A stretch of DNA of 64,000 nucleotides from Mycocentrospora acerina. Taxonomy: Eukaryota; Ascomycota; Dothideomycetes; Pleosporales. Location of the stretch: positions 496,001-560,000 of the forward strand of contig JAKUHH010000184.1 of the NCBI GenBank assembly GCA_022701365.1, written 5' to 3'. The translations under genes were made by a program, and so were the position numbers. The notes below the pieces were generated by a model, which searched no databases, was not told where the DNA came from, and was given only the letters and a program-made list of their open reading frames with translations. This document shows positions 21,222 to 32,071 of this stretch, one piece after another (position 1 is the stretch's first letter; every line of letters begins with the position of its first letter).

Positions 21222-22275
21222 TCATTCCAGTCTCCTAGTACTTTTACGTGTATCCCACCAGCCAGGCTGATCCTGCTGTATCGCTACCAGCTCCAAATCC
21301 GACGCTACCCCAGAAGACCCATGCGTCCGGAAACGTACCCAGCACCATTTGATTACAATAGTAAAGGTCGCGCCAATACAGCTTCCGAGGATGTGAGCGG
21401 GTTCAATATTGAGGAAAAAGAATAGAAAGGCAGAAATGAGAACGTAGGTGGCGGTGATGATGGCGATACTTTGAGTACGGCAATGCGGGCGGGTATCATC
21501 TGTGAGCCAAACAAGTAACCTTTTGGTTCTGCTTGACTCTTGAAGTGAAGACTGTGCGGACTGGAAGTTCGGTTACATGATGTGTATCCCAGCCAAGGAT
21601 GGAATAGTAAAGTGCTGTGTAGTGTATTGTCTAATACCAGGAGCCCAACAACTACGAGAGAGCAGGCACAATCGTAGGATGGAATATTTTAGAAAGATGA
21701 GGAGCTGAGTGCTTAGTTTCAGAGGCGCAGGACCCCTAGCGCTGCAGTTCAGCCTGGCATTATCCAATGTGTCGCCTGAAGCTGGGAAACAAGACAAGTC
21801 GAAAAATAACAGATCAAAATATCTAAATCGTATCCAGATCGTTTTTTTCACTCTGAAGTAAGGCTGATCCTCCCCAGCTCATATGCTTTCTTCCGTCTTG
21901 CATATCCTTCCCTTGCACTCGTATCTAACCCAAAGCTCTCGTTCCATGGCTCGCCAGATTTTGCATCATCATGCTCCCACACACTCTCTTTTCCCTTTCT
22001 TCCCTGTCGTTTAACTCACATTCTAGTTGAACATCGACCAAGCACTATGCCTAATCCTCCAACTCCAATGATGAAAGGAATCAATTGCCCAACACTTGTC
22101 CACAACCCAGATAACCCGCGTACCTCGTTCCAGAGTAGCGTTAGTTCCAACTGAAGAATGATAATTACATGTATTATAAGGTCTAAGATGGCGCAATACC
22201 ACCCCAGCCAGACTTTCTTCGGTACCTCAGGAACATTAAGGAGTAGTGACGAGGCTAAGGTTACAAATAGCTGTC
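21222..22275 (-). pseudogene. Remnant(s) of a multi-spanning membrane protein gene
   Basis: Two minus-strand blocks look like the ends of fungal membrane proteins. Block 1 (22275-22016) reads LRQLFVTLASSLLLNVPEVP, then WLGWYCAILDLIIHVIIILQ and GQLIPFIIGVGGLGIVLG, i.e. two or three hydrophobic helices. It meets a TGA at 22018-22016, yet the same frame continues to about 21860 with protein-like sequence (EPWNESFGLDTSAREGYARR). Block 2 (21499-21222) begins after a CTCACAG acceptor and reads SIAIITATYVLISAFLFFFL, then NIEPAHILGSCIGATFTIVI, ending at TGA. I could not join the blocks or find a start and 5' exons; sequence upstream of 22290 is not coding. It could be one decayed gene or two. The family is a fungal membrane protein of unknown function. 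Confidence 0.55.
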
Positions 22276-22604
22276 TCAGAAGACTTTACAACTCGAAGGC
22301 AAGTTTTCGTACATCTTGAATAACAATACAAAAAGAGATACTACAACAGATGTCCTGACTTGAATAAGACCGCTACAATAACACTCCTAATACAGTACAT
22401 CTTCCCCTGACACAACGTTCTAAAAATTAACCAAGAGAGCGACTTTCTCCAGCCAAACACAGAAATGGGGACAATTTAATGCAACAACACCCAGCTATTC
22501 GTCAAATCCAATCTGTCATGTAAAAAATATTTCTGAATGTTCCCTATTAAATATCGTAGAGACGATATCTCGCAGCCTAGTCGTCAAAACTCCTTCCGAT
22601 GCCA

Positions 22605-22721
22605 TTACATGACCGTACACGGAATGACGCAGCAACTGCAGTCATCTCCACACCAGCAAGGCGCCTTGACGGGCCCAGGCTTCACGACTGATACCGTCGA
22701 GGAAACAGACGAAGCAGACAT
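22605..22721 (-). CDS. Small cysteine-rich metallothionein-like protein, copy A
   Basis: 38-residue protein from ATG 22721 to TAA. It has an N-terminal Ser/Val-rich half and a C-terminal cysteine cluster: CWCGDDCSCCVIPCTVM, with Cys at 22, 24, 28, 30, 31 and 35. CxC, CxCC and CGDDCSC spacings resemble small fungal metallothioneins (for example the CGDNCxC theme), so Cu/Zn binding is a reasonable guess, not shown. No signal peptide. A likely 5' UTR intron lies at 22865-22799 (donor GTAAGT, acceptor CTCAG). A diverged paralogue in the same orientation lies about 0.75 kb upstream. The shared C-terminal motif in two copies argues that this is a real gene despite its length. It is not a recognised named family to me. 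Confidence 0.68.
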   Translation of the reverse strand: MSASSVSSTVSVVKPGPVKAPCWCGDDCSCCVIPCTVM

Positions 22722-22865
22722 ATCGATATGCGCGTGAAGGCGATGCGATGAGATGCGAAGTGAGGGACGAGAAGTGTGGCGCAACGCAAGGATGACGACT
22801 GAGTAATCTAGCGCAACAAGTCAGCTCTCATTTCGCAAACCTCAAGATAAGACATCTCTACTTAC

Positions 22866-23454
22866 GATCCAAAGAATTCCAAAAAAATTTAAGCTGTCGG
22901 TGCGATACAGAAGGATAAGGTATGATGTAAGGTAGAGATAAATCGAGGCAAAAGAATAGTAAACGATGAAATACTGCTGCTGATCAGCCGCCTGCGCCAT
23001 GATGCATGAAGCTTGCTGTTGGCTGGTCTAACTTCAGATGGTTTGACGTGTGTGGCGGAACGCGTAGATGTGAGGGGTTCATTCTGCGGGCAAGCTTGGT
23101 TTACCCTGTAAACGCCCAAAGTGTGTATACATGGTCTCCTGAAACGCAATGAAGGGTGAGTTGATACTTGAGACTTGCCGGCGGCAGAATGTATGCAAAA
23201 TAGCATAGCGTACATGTAAGAGTTCAATTTGATTTGTTTGCGCTTTTGCGCTGGATATGTAGGTGTTGTGTCCACAGCCGAATTCCACTAGGTTTAATCA
23301 AAAGTACTGGCCACTTTCCTCCCGATACGAAGTAAAATATTCACTATTCCCATAACTCCGACAAGACTCAATTCAATGGTATATTCGCTTAACCGCCGTA
23401 AAGATGAGATATTGTCATCGTTTATCTTGCACTCATTGTCCCAAAACTATCACT
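22866..23454. other. Spacer between the two cysteine-rich genes
   Basis: 589 bases: promoter of copy A and 3' flank of copy B. A minus-strand open frame at 22889-23275 starts with GTG and shows no domain; I do not call it. Confidence 0.55.
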
Positions 23455-23580
23455 TCACATAACTGTGCATGGAATGCAGCAGCAACTGCAGTCATCCGTG
23501 CTGATGCATGAGCACTTTCCGCCCTGAGGCTTGACGATCGAGCCTGCGGCCGAGGAGATGGAGCTGGTCGCAGCAGGCAT
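23455..23580 (-). CDS. Small cysteine-rich metallothionein-like protein, copy B
   Basis: 41-residue protein from ATG 23580 to TGA, paralogous to copy A. Ser/Ala-rich N-terminal half, then KCSCISTDDCSCCCIPCTVM with Cys at 23, 25, 31, 33, 34, 35 and 38. The ending DDCSCC-x-IPCTVM is shared with copy A while the N-terminal halves have diverged. A likely 5' UTR intron lies at 23758-23699 (donor GTGAGT, branch CACTAAC, acceptor TCACAG), mirroring copy A. The order of Ser/Ala-rich leader plus compact CxC/CxCCC cluster suggests a cytosolic metal chelator; this is inference. Alternatives are a redox-active or structural peptide. Confidence 0.7.
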   Translation of the reverse strand: MPAATSSISSAAGSIVKPQGGKCSCISTDDCSCCCIPCTVM

Positions 23581-23758
23581 TGTGGCGGTCGATATCTTTC
23601 ACGAGTTCGAATTTGAATGTCAAGTGTGTTGAGACGTCGAGTACGTTGTGGAAGTTGTGTTGAGGCGCGTTGATCGTAGGGGTAGGCTGGGATATGCGCT
23701 GTGACGTGTTAGTGCATCTCCACAGCTATGAGTCGATGGGTCTCAAGGATCTACTCAC

Positions 23759-24119
23759 GGCACTAAGCTTGCGATTAAGGCGAGAGTTGTTTTGAAATGC
23801 TGGGTTATGGATGGCGGGTTGTAGCTGAGAGGGGTGATATGTCGTTGTACTTAAGGGAGTGATGGATAAGCTCAGCCCTGCGACGCGCTAATCCAATGAC
23901 GTCTTGGCAAGACGGCGATGACGTTGCATTTGTGGCAGTGAACTTGTTACCAAAATAAGCGCACAGCCTCACATTAGGAAAAGTTATCAATTCAAGATGA
24001 ATTTTATCGATTTATGTTTGGCCTATATCAAATGCTTTTGCTAGCAGTGACATAGAAGAAAATTATGCATTGCCATCGCAGCTTATATTAACACAACTTG
24101 CGTACTCTATATGCTAGCC
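23759..24119. other. Upstream region of cysteine-rich copy B
   Basis: 361 bases between copy B and the LSB5-like gene. Contains TGACGTC (CRE-type core) near 23898. No gene seen. Confidence 0.55.
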
Positions 24120-25748
24120 TTATACGTCCCTCCAAGTCGGCTGTCCTCGCTCATTCCATGGCGTTTTGACGGCTATTCAACGTTAGTGAAAATGTTATGA
24201 AAACGCATCGCGGCAAACCTACCATTGTTGTCGCTGAACGGATCATTCTCGTCCTCTTCGGGTTCACTATCTGGCTCGGCCCTTTGCTTGCTTAGCGCAG
24301 GGACAGGAGGCATAGGGATGCTTGTTGGCCTTGGGGGTTTCGCAGGAGGAGCTTCCTCAATTTTCATGCTAGAAACGGCTGCCTGGGTGGAGGATGTATC
24401 GTCCCATTCATGGTCGCTATCACTGTCATCGTCGATGCTCTTGTCCATAATCTCAAATGCCATCAATCCCTTGACAAGTTCGTCATTGGCATTTAGTAGA
24501 GGGCCAATGTACTGTTCGGATTCTACTAGGTGGATGTAGCGTAAAATCTCACGTCGGAGCTGTTTGCAGGTTTCGAATCGATTCATCACTTCCGCGTTCT
24601 CGCTTACGCGCTGCTGCTCGCGATTGATCAGCTGCAGCCCATTTAACAGGTTTGTACTGGCAACATTGGCCGACGCAATTGTCTCAAGTAGTTGCCCCTT
24701 TTCTTTCTCCAGGTTGAATGACTTCTTTTGTCCTTTTTTATCCTTCTTGTCTCTTCTGAAAAGGGAGGAACTGTGGTGTGAGGTTGCGCCGAGAGTCACA
24801 GGTCTGCTGGAAGACGAAGATGTACTAGGTGGTTCAAACCTTCTGTTCTGTTGAGGTGGTGGGGGAGGCGAGTGCTCTTCGCGTTCAAGTGCTACCTCGG
24901 CGTCTTGTTGTCTTACGATTCGAGATTGTTGAGGTTGAGGTCTTTTCGTACGAGGAAGCTCCTTATGAAGCGCTGCTATGCGTTCAAGGCCAGGCGTTGA
25001 CTTGTATGCGACGGCCCATTGCCGAAAAAGTACGTTGACCTTTTGCCGCACCTCAGCGTCGACCATATCATCCTTGGCCAGAATTCGTAATCGTTCAAGA
25101 AGTGGCTCATCAGCAAAATCTTTCTGAAATCGCGAACCGGCGTTCTGAATCAAGGCATCTAATATAACAAGCGCACGAATTTGTCGATGCACGTTTCCAT
25201 ACTTGCTAAAGGTCATGTTAGAACAGGAAAGAGGAAAGACTCGATTGCACCCACAGCTTCTTTCGCAAAGCCCGTGCTGCTTCTGTTGGACCAGAAGACT
25301 GAATTCGAATGACTTCGATAAGGTCTACGACACCACCGATGTCCTGAAATTATCAATTATCGGTAAGACAACTACAAAGTTTGTCACTTACGTTCTCCTC
25401 ATATTGCTCACTCGTGAGTCGATCTACCTGGACCGAGACAGCAGAGAAAGGTTTTTTCTGTTATCGCAGCCACAATTTTAGTACTTTGTGGCAGTGTTTG
25501 AAGAAACAAATTGGGCACGGGTTTTCGAATATAGGTAGGTTCGCATATGCATCGGGCGTCTTGTGGTGATGAGACAACTTCCGAGAAGCATTGGACAGAG
25601 AATTGCTCGAGTCGAACAAACTTCTACGGCGAGGCGAAAGAGATGGTGGGGAATCAAGAGATACACGTGTATAAGACGACGAAGGCCGATAAAGTGTATC
25701 GCCATCGAGGAGGCGTTCATAGTCGTTACAAAAAGAGCTTGAACTCAT
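24120..25748 (-). CDS. LSB5: LSB5-like VHS/GAT-domain protein
   Basis: In yeast Lsb5 links the Las17/Sla1 actin machinery with ubiquitin and endocytic sorting. Exons on minus: 25748-25665 (uncertain), 25457-25392, 25343-25255, 25205-24223 and 24172-24120; about 424 aa. The VHS domain spans exons 2-4 (VDRLTSEQYEENDIGGVVDL; KYGNVHRQIRALVILDALIQ). A GAT-like helical region follows (QLRREILRYIHLVESEQYIG), then an acidic/Pro-rich tail ending in NERGQPTWRDV. Exons 2-5 have good signals (branch CTAAC, phase consistent). The 5' exon is less sure. Its frame is the same as exon 2 but with an in-frame TAA just before the acceptor, so an intron must remove it; I propose donor GTATCT at 25664. Confidence 0.85.
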
Positions 25749-26456
25749 GATGATGACGGCGACGATGATGATGGTGAATGAATAGGGAAGACGAGGGATA
25801 CGTTTGCAGAAGACAGGAGGATACAATAAAACGGACCAAATATGAACAGACATGTAAGGGAATATATAAAGTAGCCAATTCAGGGCGTCTTACCGGCATT
25901 ATGAGATTACAGTCAGAAAGACAATCTGACCGCCAACAGTTGCTATATTCGGGTGTTGAAGAAACACTACGGTTTGTTTAGGTCGATAATCTGGAAGCTG
26001 GATTGGTGGGATTGCCGGGGTGCAGAACAGTGTTGTCGGCTGGGCGTTCAGACCACGGTTTGAGAGAGGAGAGCCGGACTGTGGGCGGAGAGCCGGTGAA
26101 ACAGCAAAGGGACAAGAATAGATGACGCGCGAGTCACAACAAGACGTGCAAAAGCTGCTGAAGGTATGAAATAACTACACAGATTTATGTTCGAAGGAGC
26201 TGTTTGCGAGGAGGGGTTGTAGTGAAGCTTCAATGTGGTTGAAGTTGCCTTGGTCGTGACTGCCCGATCGATAGAGTAGCCCCGAGAGTAGAAGGTGGGG
26301 GGTGATGTAAGCCAAGCTAAGCTTCACGCGTTGACACGCGCACAACTCACCATCACGCCAATCGCCTTCACTCAGCCGTTCACCTGCACATCATTCTGTT
26401 GCGTGTTCAGTATCGCAGCTGAGACTCGAAGGCTATACAGAAAAGGAAAATGACCG
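25749..26456. other. Divergent intergenic region, LSB5-like / unknown plus-strand gene
   Basis: About 0.7 kb with promoters of both neighbours. Contains a GAT/GATGAT-rich stretch around 25746-25775 that overlaps the start of the LSB5-like frame. No further gene seen. Confidence 0.55.
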
Positions 26457-27892
26457 ATGATGCGTGAGCTGCCCATGGCAAGCCCAATCATCCATCTTTT
26501 CTTTCTCTTTGATCGCATCGCTCACACTGACAAACAGAGCACAGAACCTTCAAAGCTACTTCTCTCTCTTCAAGCTTTACTGCTATCAACTATCCGCCTA
26601 GGCAGCTACTGACACCTGAGTCTCCAGCAACTGTTCCCACTCAACATAATCAGATACGACGACGGCGGCGAACAATCGCACAGTATTTGGGACTAGAAAT
26701 TTCAAGCGAGTCATTGGATCTTGTAGAGAATGCTTTCTCATCTCAAACACCAGCGTCCTCTGCAATATCTTCGCGAAAGCGACAAAAACAATTGGAGAAA
26801 GAGCTTCCTTTCAAAAATGAGAACTCGACCACAGCAAATGTAAGGACTTTAAAGCAGCGACATGCATCTGAGGGACTCTGTGTTGTGAAAACTACTAGAG
26901 ATCCTTCTGTTTCTTTGCCAAAGACGCTTGCCACTGAGGCTTTGCAACCAATTTCAGCTGTTAAATTCAATTCTCAGTTAGTCCCCTCGCAGGATAATGT
27001 GTCCGGGAGTGTCTATGGCAAAGGATCTCACCATGCTATACACAATTTTTTAATAAATAGAAGCCGAGAAGATTCAGATGAATTCATGGAGAGGACGCTT
27101 TCTCCATCACCGACACAAGACATCTCTGATATAATAACGCTTGATCCTTACACTAATGAAGACGACATTAACGACGAATTCAACGACGATCTAGATGACG
27201 AGGATATTAAAGAATTTTCGTCTGACATTACAGATAGTTCCAGCAGCGCAGTTTATCTACACAGCTCACTAGGTCAAGCAGGACAACAGCACTACGAACT
27301 AGGCTTACCTGTGAATGATTTTATCACACTTGATGAACGTATGAATCATCGTCACTGTACAATATCAAAGTTCATCTCGCCTGTGACACAGACTACACGA
27401 CTCTTAGCCGCGAACGGGAATGAGTTGTCTATGGAAACTCGGAAACCCATTGTTAGATCACCATACCCAGATCCAGTTCGAGATCGCTCCCCAATTATTG
27501 GCCTCTCGTCCGACATGATTCTTAAGACTTGCTTCCGTATTGGAGAGGCGATCAACCAGAGCCATCAAGCTTCCAAGGCCAACAAACAGGTCATGATCGA
27601 ATTGTATGCTCGTGTTCTTAGGTCTGGACGCGACGAAACAGGGCAATGGTTTACGTTTGGCGACCTCTTCCATGCTAAACCTCCATATATCAAAGCGATA
27701 TATGACGCTGCAATCTGGAAGCAAGTGCAGCTATTCAACTACGATAGCAAGCGATTGTTGCAGGAAGGAAGAGCATGTCGATGTATGGGCAAGATGGGGC
27801 GCGATGGGAAGAAATGGGTGATGACAGTGTTGAACATTTGGGAGGCAACATGGGAGGACATTGAGTGGGTCGAGGGCATCATCAACTCCTGA
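26457..27892 (+). CDS. Conserved fungal protein of unknown function
   Basis: Main exon 26538-27892; its frame has no ATG before the conserved part, so a tiny first exon is proposed: ATGATGC at 26457-26463, donor GTGAGC, branch CACTGAC, acceptor AACAG (intron 74 nt), giving 453 aa. The N-terminal half is disordered with an Arg run (RRRRR) and an acidic stretch (INDEFNDDLDDEDIKE). The C-terminal 130 residues form a compact domain (MILKTCFRIGEAINQSHQAS; VMIELYARVLRSGRDETGQW; WVMTVLNIWEATWEDIEWVE) that I recognise as recurrent in ascomycete proteins without a known function. The start exon is the weak point. Confidence 0.72.
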
Positions 27893-28296
27893 AGCACGAG
27901 TAATACCGAGGAGGTTCTCAGGGGCTCACAAGGAGCTCAAAACAAAAGACGACTTACCACCAATGTAGATGGGATGACAGAAGGCCATGTACCGCGATAC
28001 TAATTGGGGCGTGATAGCTAACAGTACACACCAAGGCGTACGTGATGAGGACTCTTCGCATGCATAATGCTCGTGAAACAGAATCGGGCCAAGGTAAGCC
28101 TGGTATCCATGCACAAATGCATTTTAAGCTCTCCACGTGATGACATGCGATACCCATCACCCGCCCCGCTTTCTTCGACGTCGTTGTCCACCATGAACGG
28201 CAGATTTATTGTGCACAAGATCCACGAGTCGTGTTCAGCCGCTGACTGACATGTTGACTGCCGACGTTCGCTCTTCCCCTACACACAATCTTCGCA
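27893..28296. other. Intergenic region
   Basis: 404 bases between two plus-strand genes: 3' flank of one and promoter of the next. Nothing else seen. Confidence 0.55.
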
Positions 28297-30267
28297 ATGA
28301 TGCTCGGTGCCAGGATGTCCGAGTCTAGCGGCAATAGGCCCGGCACAGTTGATGAACGCGAAGGAGGCGTCGCGATTGATCCCCAGCCCGTGCAAACACC
28401 ACCGCACAAGTCACGGTCGCCCAAGGCGCGCTCCCTCTCGGATACAGTTCCGCGACTGGAGCCGTCGCCAAAGTTCGACGAGCCAGCACGCACATCCAAA
28501 GATGACCACTACACCATCATGGCCAGCCCCAGCACCCCCAGACGACCGGATTTCCTGTCGCGAGGCCTCTCTCTGCAAATGCCGCCGCGAGAACTGCCCA
28601 TGCCCAGCCCAGCCCACTTCGCCGCGCGGGTGCCTCTTTCGCCGCAGCTAGACGCCCGCAACACGTACGCCTCGCCAGCGTCACTGCTGCCCCGACGGTC
28701 ACGCGGCGCCGAGTTCTCGAGAGCCTGCACCAACCTCCACCACTCCACCGTTCCAGATGCGTCCTCGCCTGACTCGTCGCCGACCATCACGCAGAAGGGC
28801 ATCAAGATCCCACCGCGGAAAGGGCGGGCCAACTCGATGATCATGGACTCACCTAACGTCAACCCCAATGGCGGGTGGGGCAACGGCGACCGGACTGCAC
28901 CCTCAAGTTCCGTGGGCAGCATCAATATGCTCGGGTCGGATGATTCGAGCAGCGACTCGGAGGGCGTAGATCCTCTGGACCCTGACGACAATGACGACCC
29001 CATGCTCATGACCCCACAAACTAACAAGACGAGCCACCTGTTCCCCGGTGCCGCTGGAAGCAACAGCAACGCCTGGTCAAGCCTGTTCTCACCCGGCGCA
29101 CTCCCCAACTTTATGAGCATACAACGAGCGAGATTGCGCAAAGGCCGAAGTCGGAAGAGTTCGAGCTCAGCCAGTGGACACAGCTCTATGGCGAGCCCTG
29201 GACCAGCTTCGCCGCCAAACGGGAAGGACACGGGCTACTTTGCAAGAGAGGCGGCAATGCGCAAGGCAGGATCTCGACGAGAATCTCTCTCGCTCTTCGC
29301 CAACGACCTGAACATTTCCTCTGGTAACGACAGCGGAGACGAGGCTTCGGCAATGCCTCACACTCCTGGAGTTGTGCGGCGGCCTGTGACGCGGAGGGGT
29401 AATCTACTGGTGAGTGGCTGTGTTATTTTATTTGGCTAACATCAATACTGACTTTGCCAGCCGAAATCGAGACAATTTGGCCGCATCAAAGCCGAGCTGT
29501 TTGAAGAGGCAGCGCCCGTTGATAGCGAGACGCGCCGCGAAGCCGAGATTATCCGGCAAGTGAGAGAAAGTGACGCCGAGCCTTCACTTACCGCACAATC
29601 GTCTCCATGTCTCCTCCCTACTGTTCCTGGGCTTGACGGCCCGTTGGAAGGGGTGCCAGAAGAGGGTAGCGAAAGCAACATGAGTCTCGACGGGAAGGGA
29701 TTGTTCGGCACGTACGGCAGTCTCAACACCAGTCGAAATTCCATCAGCAATGGATTCTGGAATCAGCGCGTAGCCCAAACACCACCACCGCCTACTTTCT
29801 CCCGTGCCGAATCATCTGCAATGAGTGAGGATATGAATATGGACTCACCGACCATTTCATCCTTCAACGAGAGCATGGCACAGGAGCAGAGCAACAGTGG
29901 GTGGGCATCCCGGGCCTCTACGCCAGGCCACATGAATCCGCCTTCTGCCGCCGAGGGATTGAAGAAGTCGAACAAGCGCCGGCGCGACGACGACTTCGAC
30001 GAGATGTCCATCAAGCGTCGCGCGGTGTCCCCAGGCCTCAGCGTGCACAACAGCCCCGTTATTTCACAATCGCCTGTGCAACGCGACAACAACCTGTGGG
30101 GTACTGCCAAAACTGGTAGAGAGACGTCTATCGGCGGACAATCGACGGGCGAGAGGTCGAATAGTGGAGGAAGTATGAGCATGACTCCGACTCTGGGCCC
30201 TAAGAGGATCGGACTGCAGGGAATGACGGACACTAGCGATGGTTTCATGAAGATGAGCATCGAGTAG
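28297..30267 (+). CDS. Conserved fungal low-complexity protein, unknown function
   Basis: Two exons, 28297-29409 and 29461-30267, giving 639 aa; intron 51 nt with donor GTGAGT, branch GGCTAAC and acceptor TGCCAG. The protein is Ser/Pro/Asn-rich and probably disordered for most of its length. The best conserved block straddles the splice site: VVRRPVTRRGNLL joined to PKSRQFGRIKAELFEEAAPV and then REAEIIRQVRESD. A basic KKSNKRRRDDDFDEMSIKRR stretch near the C-terminus could be a nuclear localisation signal. Several S/T-P sites suggest phosphorylation. I do not recognise a named family; a nuclear regulatory role is only a guess. Confidence 0.85.
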
Positions 30268-30642
30268 GATTGATGCTCGGTCTGTTCAATTCTCAGAAGA
30301 AGACTGTATTTTGGCTTCATCTCTAGCGCGGCGTTTGGGGTTGAATGGTAACGGGGCGGCAAAAGGCATGCTGCAGTGATCAGGTTCTGTCTTTATATAT
30401 ATACCCCTTTAGTCAAACATTTTTAATAGTTGTTCTCTTGAAACTTTCGCTTTCATTCAGAAATCTCGAGCGTGTGAGAAATGGCCAATCCCTGCACTTG
30501 GACCCTCGAACCCATCGATCGCCAAGCTCAGCGAGCTCCGCAACCTCACCTCCGCAACTTCCCCAGCCAACGACTAGACGCAACAATTGCCGCTACAACA
30601 TATCAAAAACCTCGTCGTGCCATAGCCAAATAACCACACATC
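30268..30642. other. Intergenic region
   Basis: 375 bases between two plus-strand genes, holding the promoter and leader of the capping-protein gene. Nothing else seen. Confidence 0.55.
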
Positions 30643-31568
30643 ATGTCGAGAGCAACAGCCCTCTCCTCCTTTGTGGAGAGCGCGCCGCCAGGCGAGGTAC
30701 CGACCCCACCAAGCTCCCTCTCTCCCCCCGTCTGACCACCCCACAGCTCGCCGACGTCACCAAAGCGATCAAATCGATTCTCGGCAACGAAAACGTGCAG
30801 AGCGAACTTGCGCCCTCTTTCCAAAAGTACAACGAAGACCAATTCACGACCACGAAGCTCCCTGGCGGCGCCACCGAGGTCATTATCAGTCCCTACAACT
30901 CTCTAGGTGACGGACGCTACTACGATGTCGAGACACAGAGCAGCTTCGACTTTGACCACGCGACCGAGAAGGCGAGCGCAGTGCAGAGTCACGTGTTAGA
31001 GAGCACGCATGAGGAAGTCGTGTACGTTATCCCCCACTCCTACTCGAGCATGACTGCAACAAGAAGGACTCGACACTAATGCAACTTGTGCAGAAAGAGC
31101 CTCGTGAAGAGCCTAGGCACTCACACCTCAGAGCATTATCCAAAAGCCAGCTACGCCGTCTTCCCCACCGCCTCCGACGCTGAGCTCGCCCTACTCACCG
31201 TCGCAAATAAATACTCGCCCTCCAACTACTGGAACGGACGCTGGCGCTCCTCGTACTTGTACAACCCAAAGACCGGCTCGCTCACCGGCGCCATTAAAGT
31301 GGATGTGCACTACTATGAGGACGGCAACGTGCGGCTCTTGACGAACAAGGATGTTAACCTGACAGTTAGCGGTCCGGGAGAGGTAGTGAAGAGCATTGCG
31401 ACCGCTGAGAAGAAGTACCAAGAGGATCTGAACAGGGCTTTTGGGAGTCTGAGTGAAGGTGCATTCAAGAGTTTGAGGAGGCAGCTGCCGATTACGAGGC
31501 AGAAGATTGAATGGGAAAAGATTAGTGGGTACAGGCTTGGGCAGGATATTGGCGGTGGACGGCGATAG
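30643..31568 (+). CDS. CAP1: F-actin-capping protein subunit alpha
   Basis: Forms the alpha/beta heterodimer that caps barbed ends of actin filaments, in cortical patches and septa. Three exons: 30643-30696, 30747-31021 and 31094-31568; 267 aa, close to the usual family length. Recognisable family blocks: SFVESAPPGE at the N-terminus, ISPYNSLGDGRYYDVETQSS, YWNGRWRSSYLY, IKVDVHYYEDGNVRL, and SLRRQLPITRQKIEWEKI at the C-terminal actin-binding region. Introns have branch TCTGACC (intron 1) and donor GTACGT (intron 2). The ATG at 30643 starts the conserved N-terminus. Confidence 0.95.
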
Positions 31569-32071
31569 AGAAACTGGTAGGAGAATGTGTGTAACAGTCG
31601 TCAGGATCCCTTCCATCGGCTGTCATTGAAGCATTCAAATTTTCTTGATAATCTATTTCAATGATGTGTCTACTGGGGGCATGATTGAATGGCCTTTGTT
31701 GTCCGTAGAGCAGGTCACGTTGACACTTTCGCCAGATGATATCTTTCTCAACAAGAAGTAGTTCTATCAGCGAAAAACAGTTGCTGGAGAAGAGTTACTG
31801 ATAATTTATTAATCACAGAGAATAACTTCATCGTCAAGACACCTCAACTTGAACAAGCGACAACTCCGCGCCGCAACTCTATTCACTTCTTATATATCCG
31901 CGCCATCTACTTATGGGTATCATAACGAAACTACTCCCAAACCCCATGTGAAATCAACACAACGCTACTAATACTCCACAGCAAAAATGCATCAACAATT
32001 GCCAGTCTCTGCAACACACATCATACACAACACCGATCAGCCCGTTGCCCAATCAACCATGCATTCGTTGA
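31569..32071. other. Convergent intergenic region
   Basis: 503 bases between the 3' ends of the capping-protein gene (plus) and the signal-anchored protein gene (minus). No gene seen. Confidence 0.6.

Noticed and set aside
22889..23275. 128-codon minus-strand frame between the two cysteine-rich genes
   Set aside because: Starts at GTG, no domain, and overlaps the expected promoter and leader of copy A.
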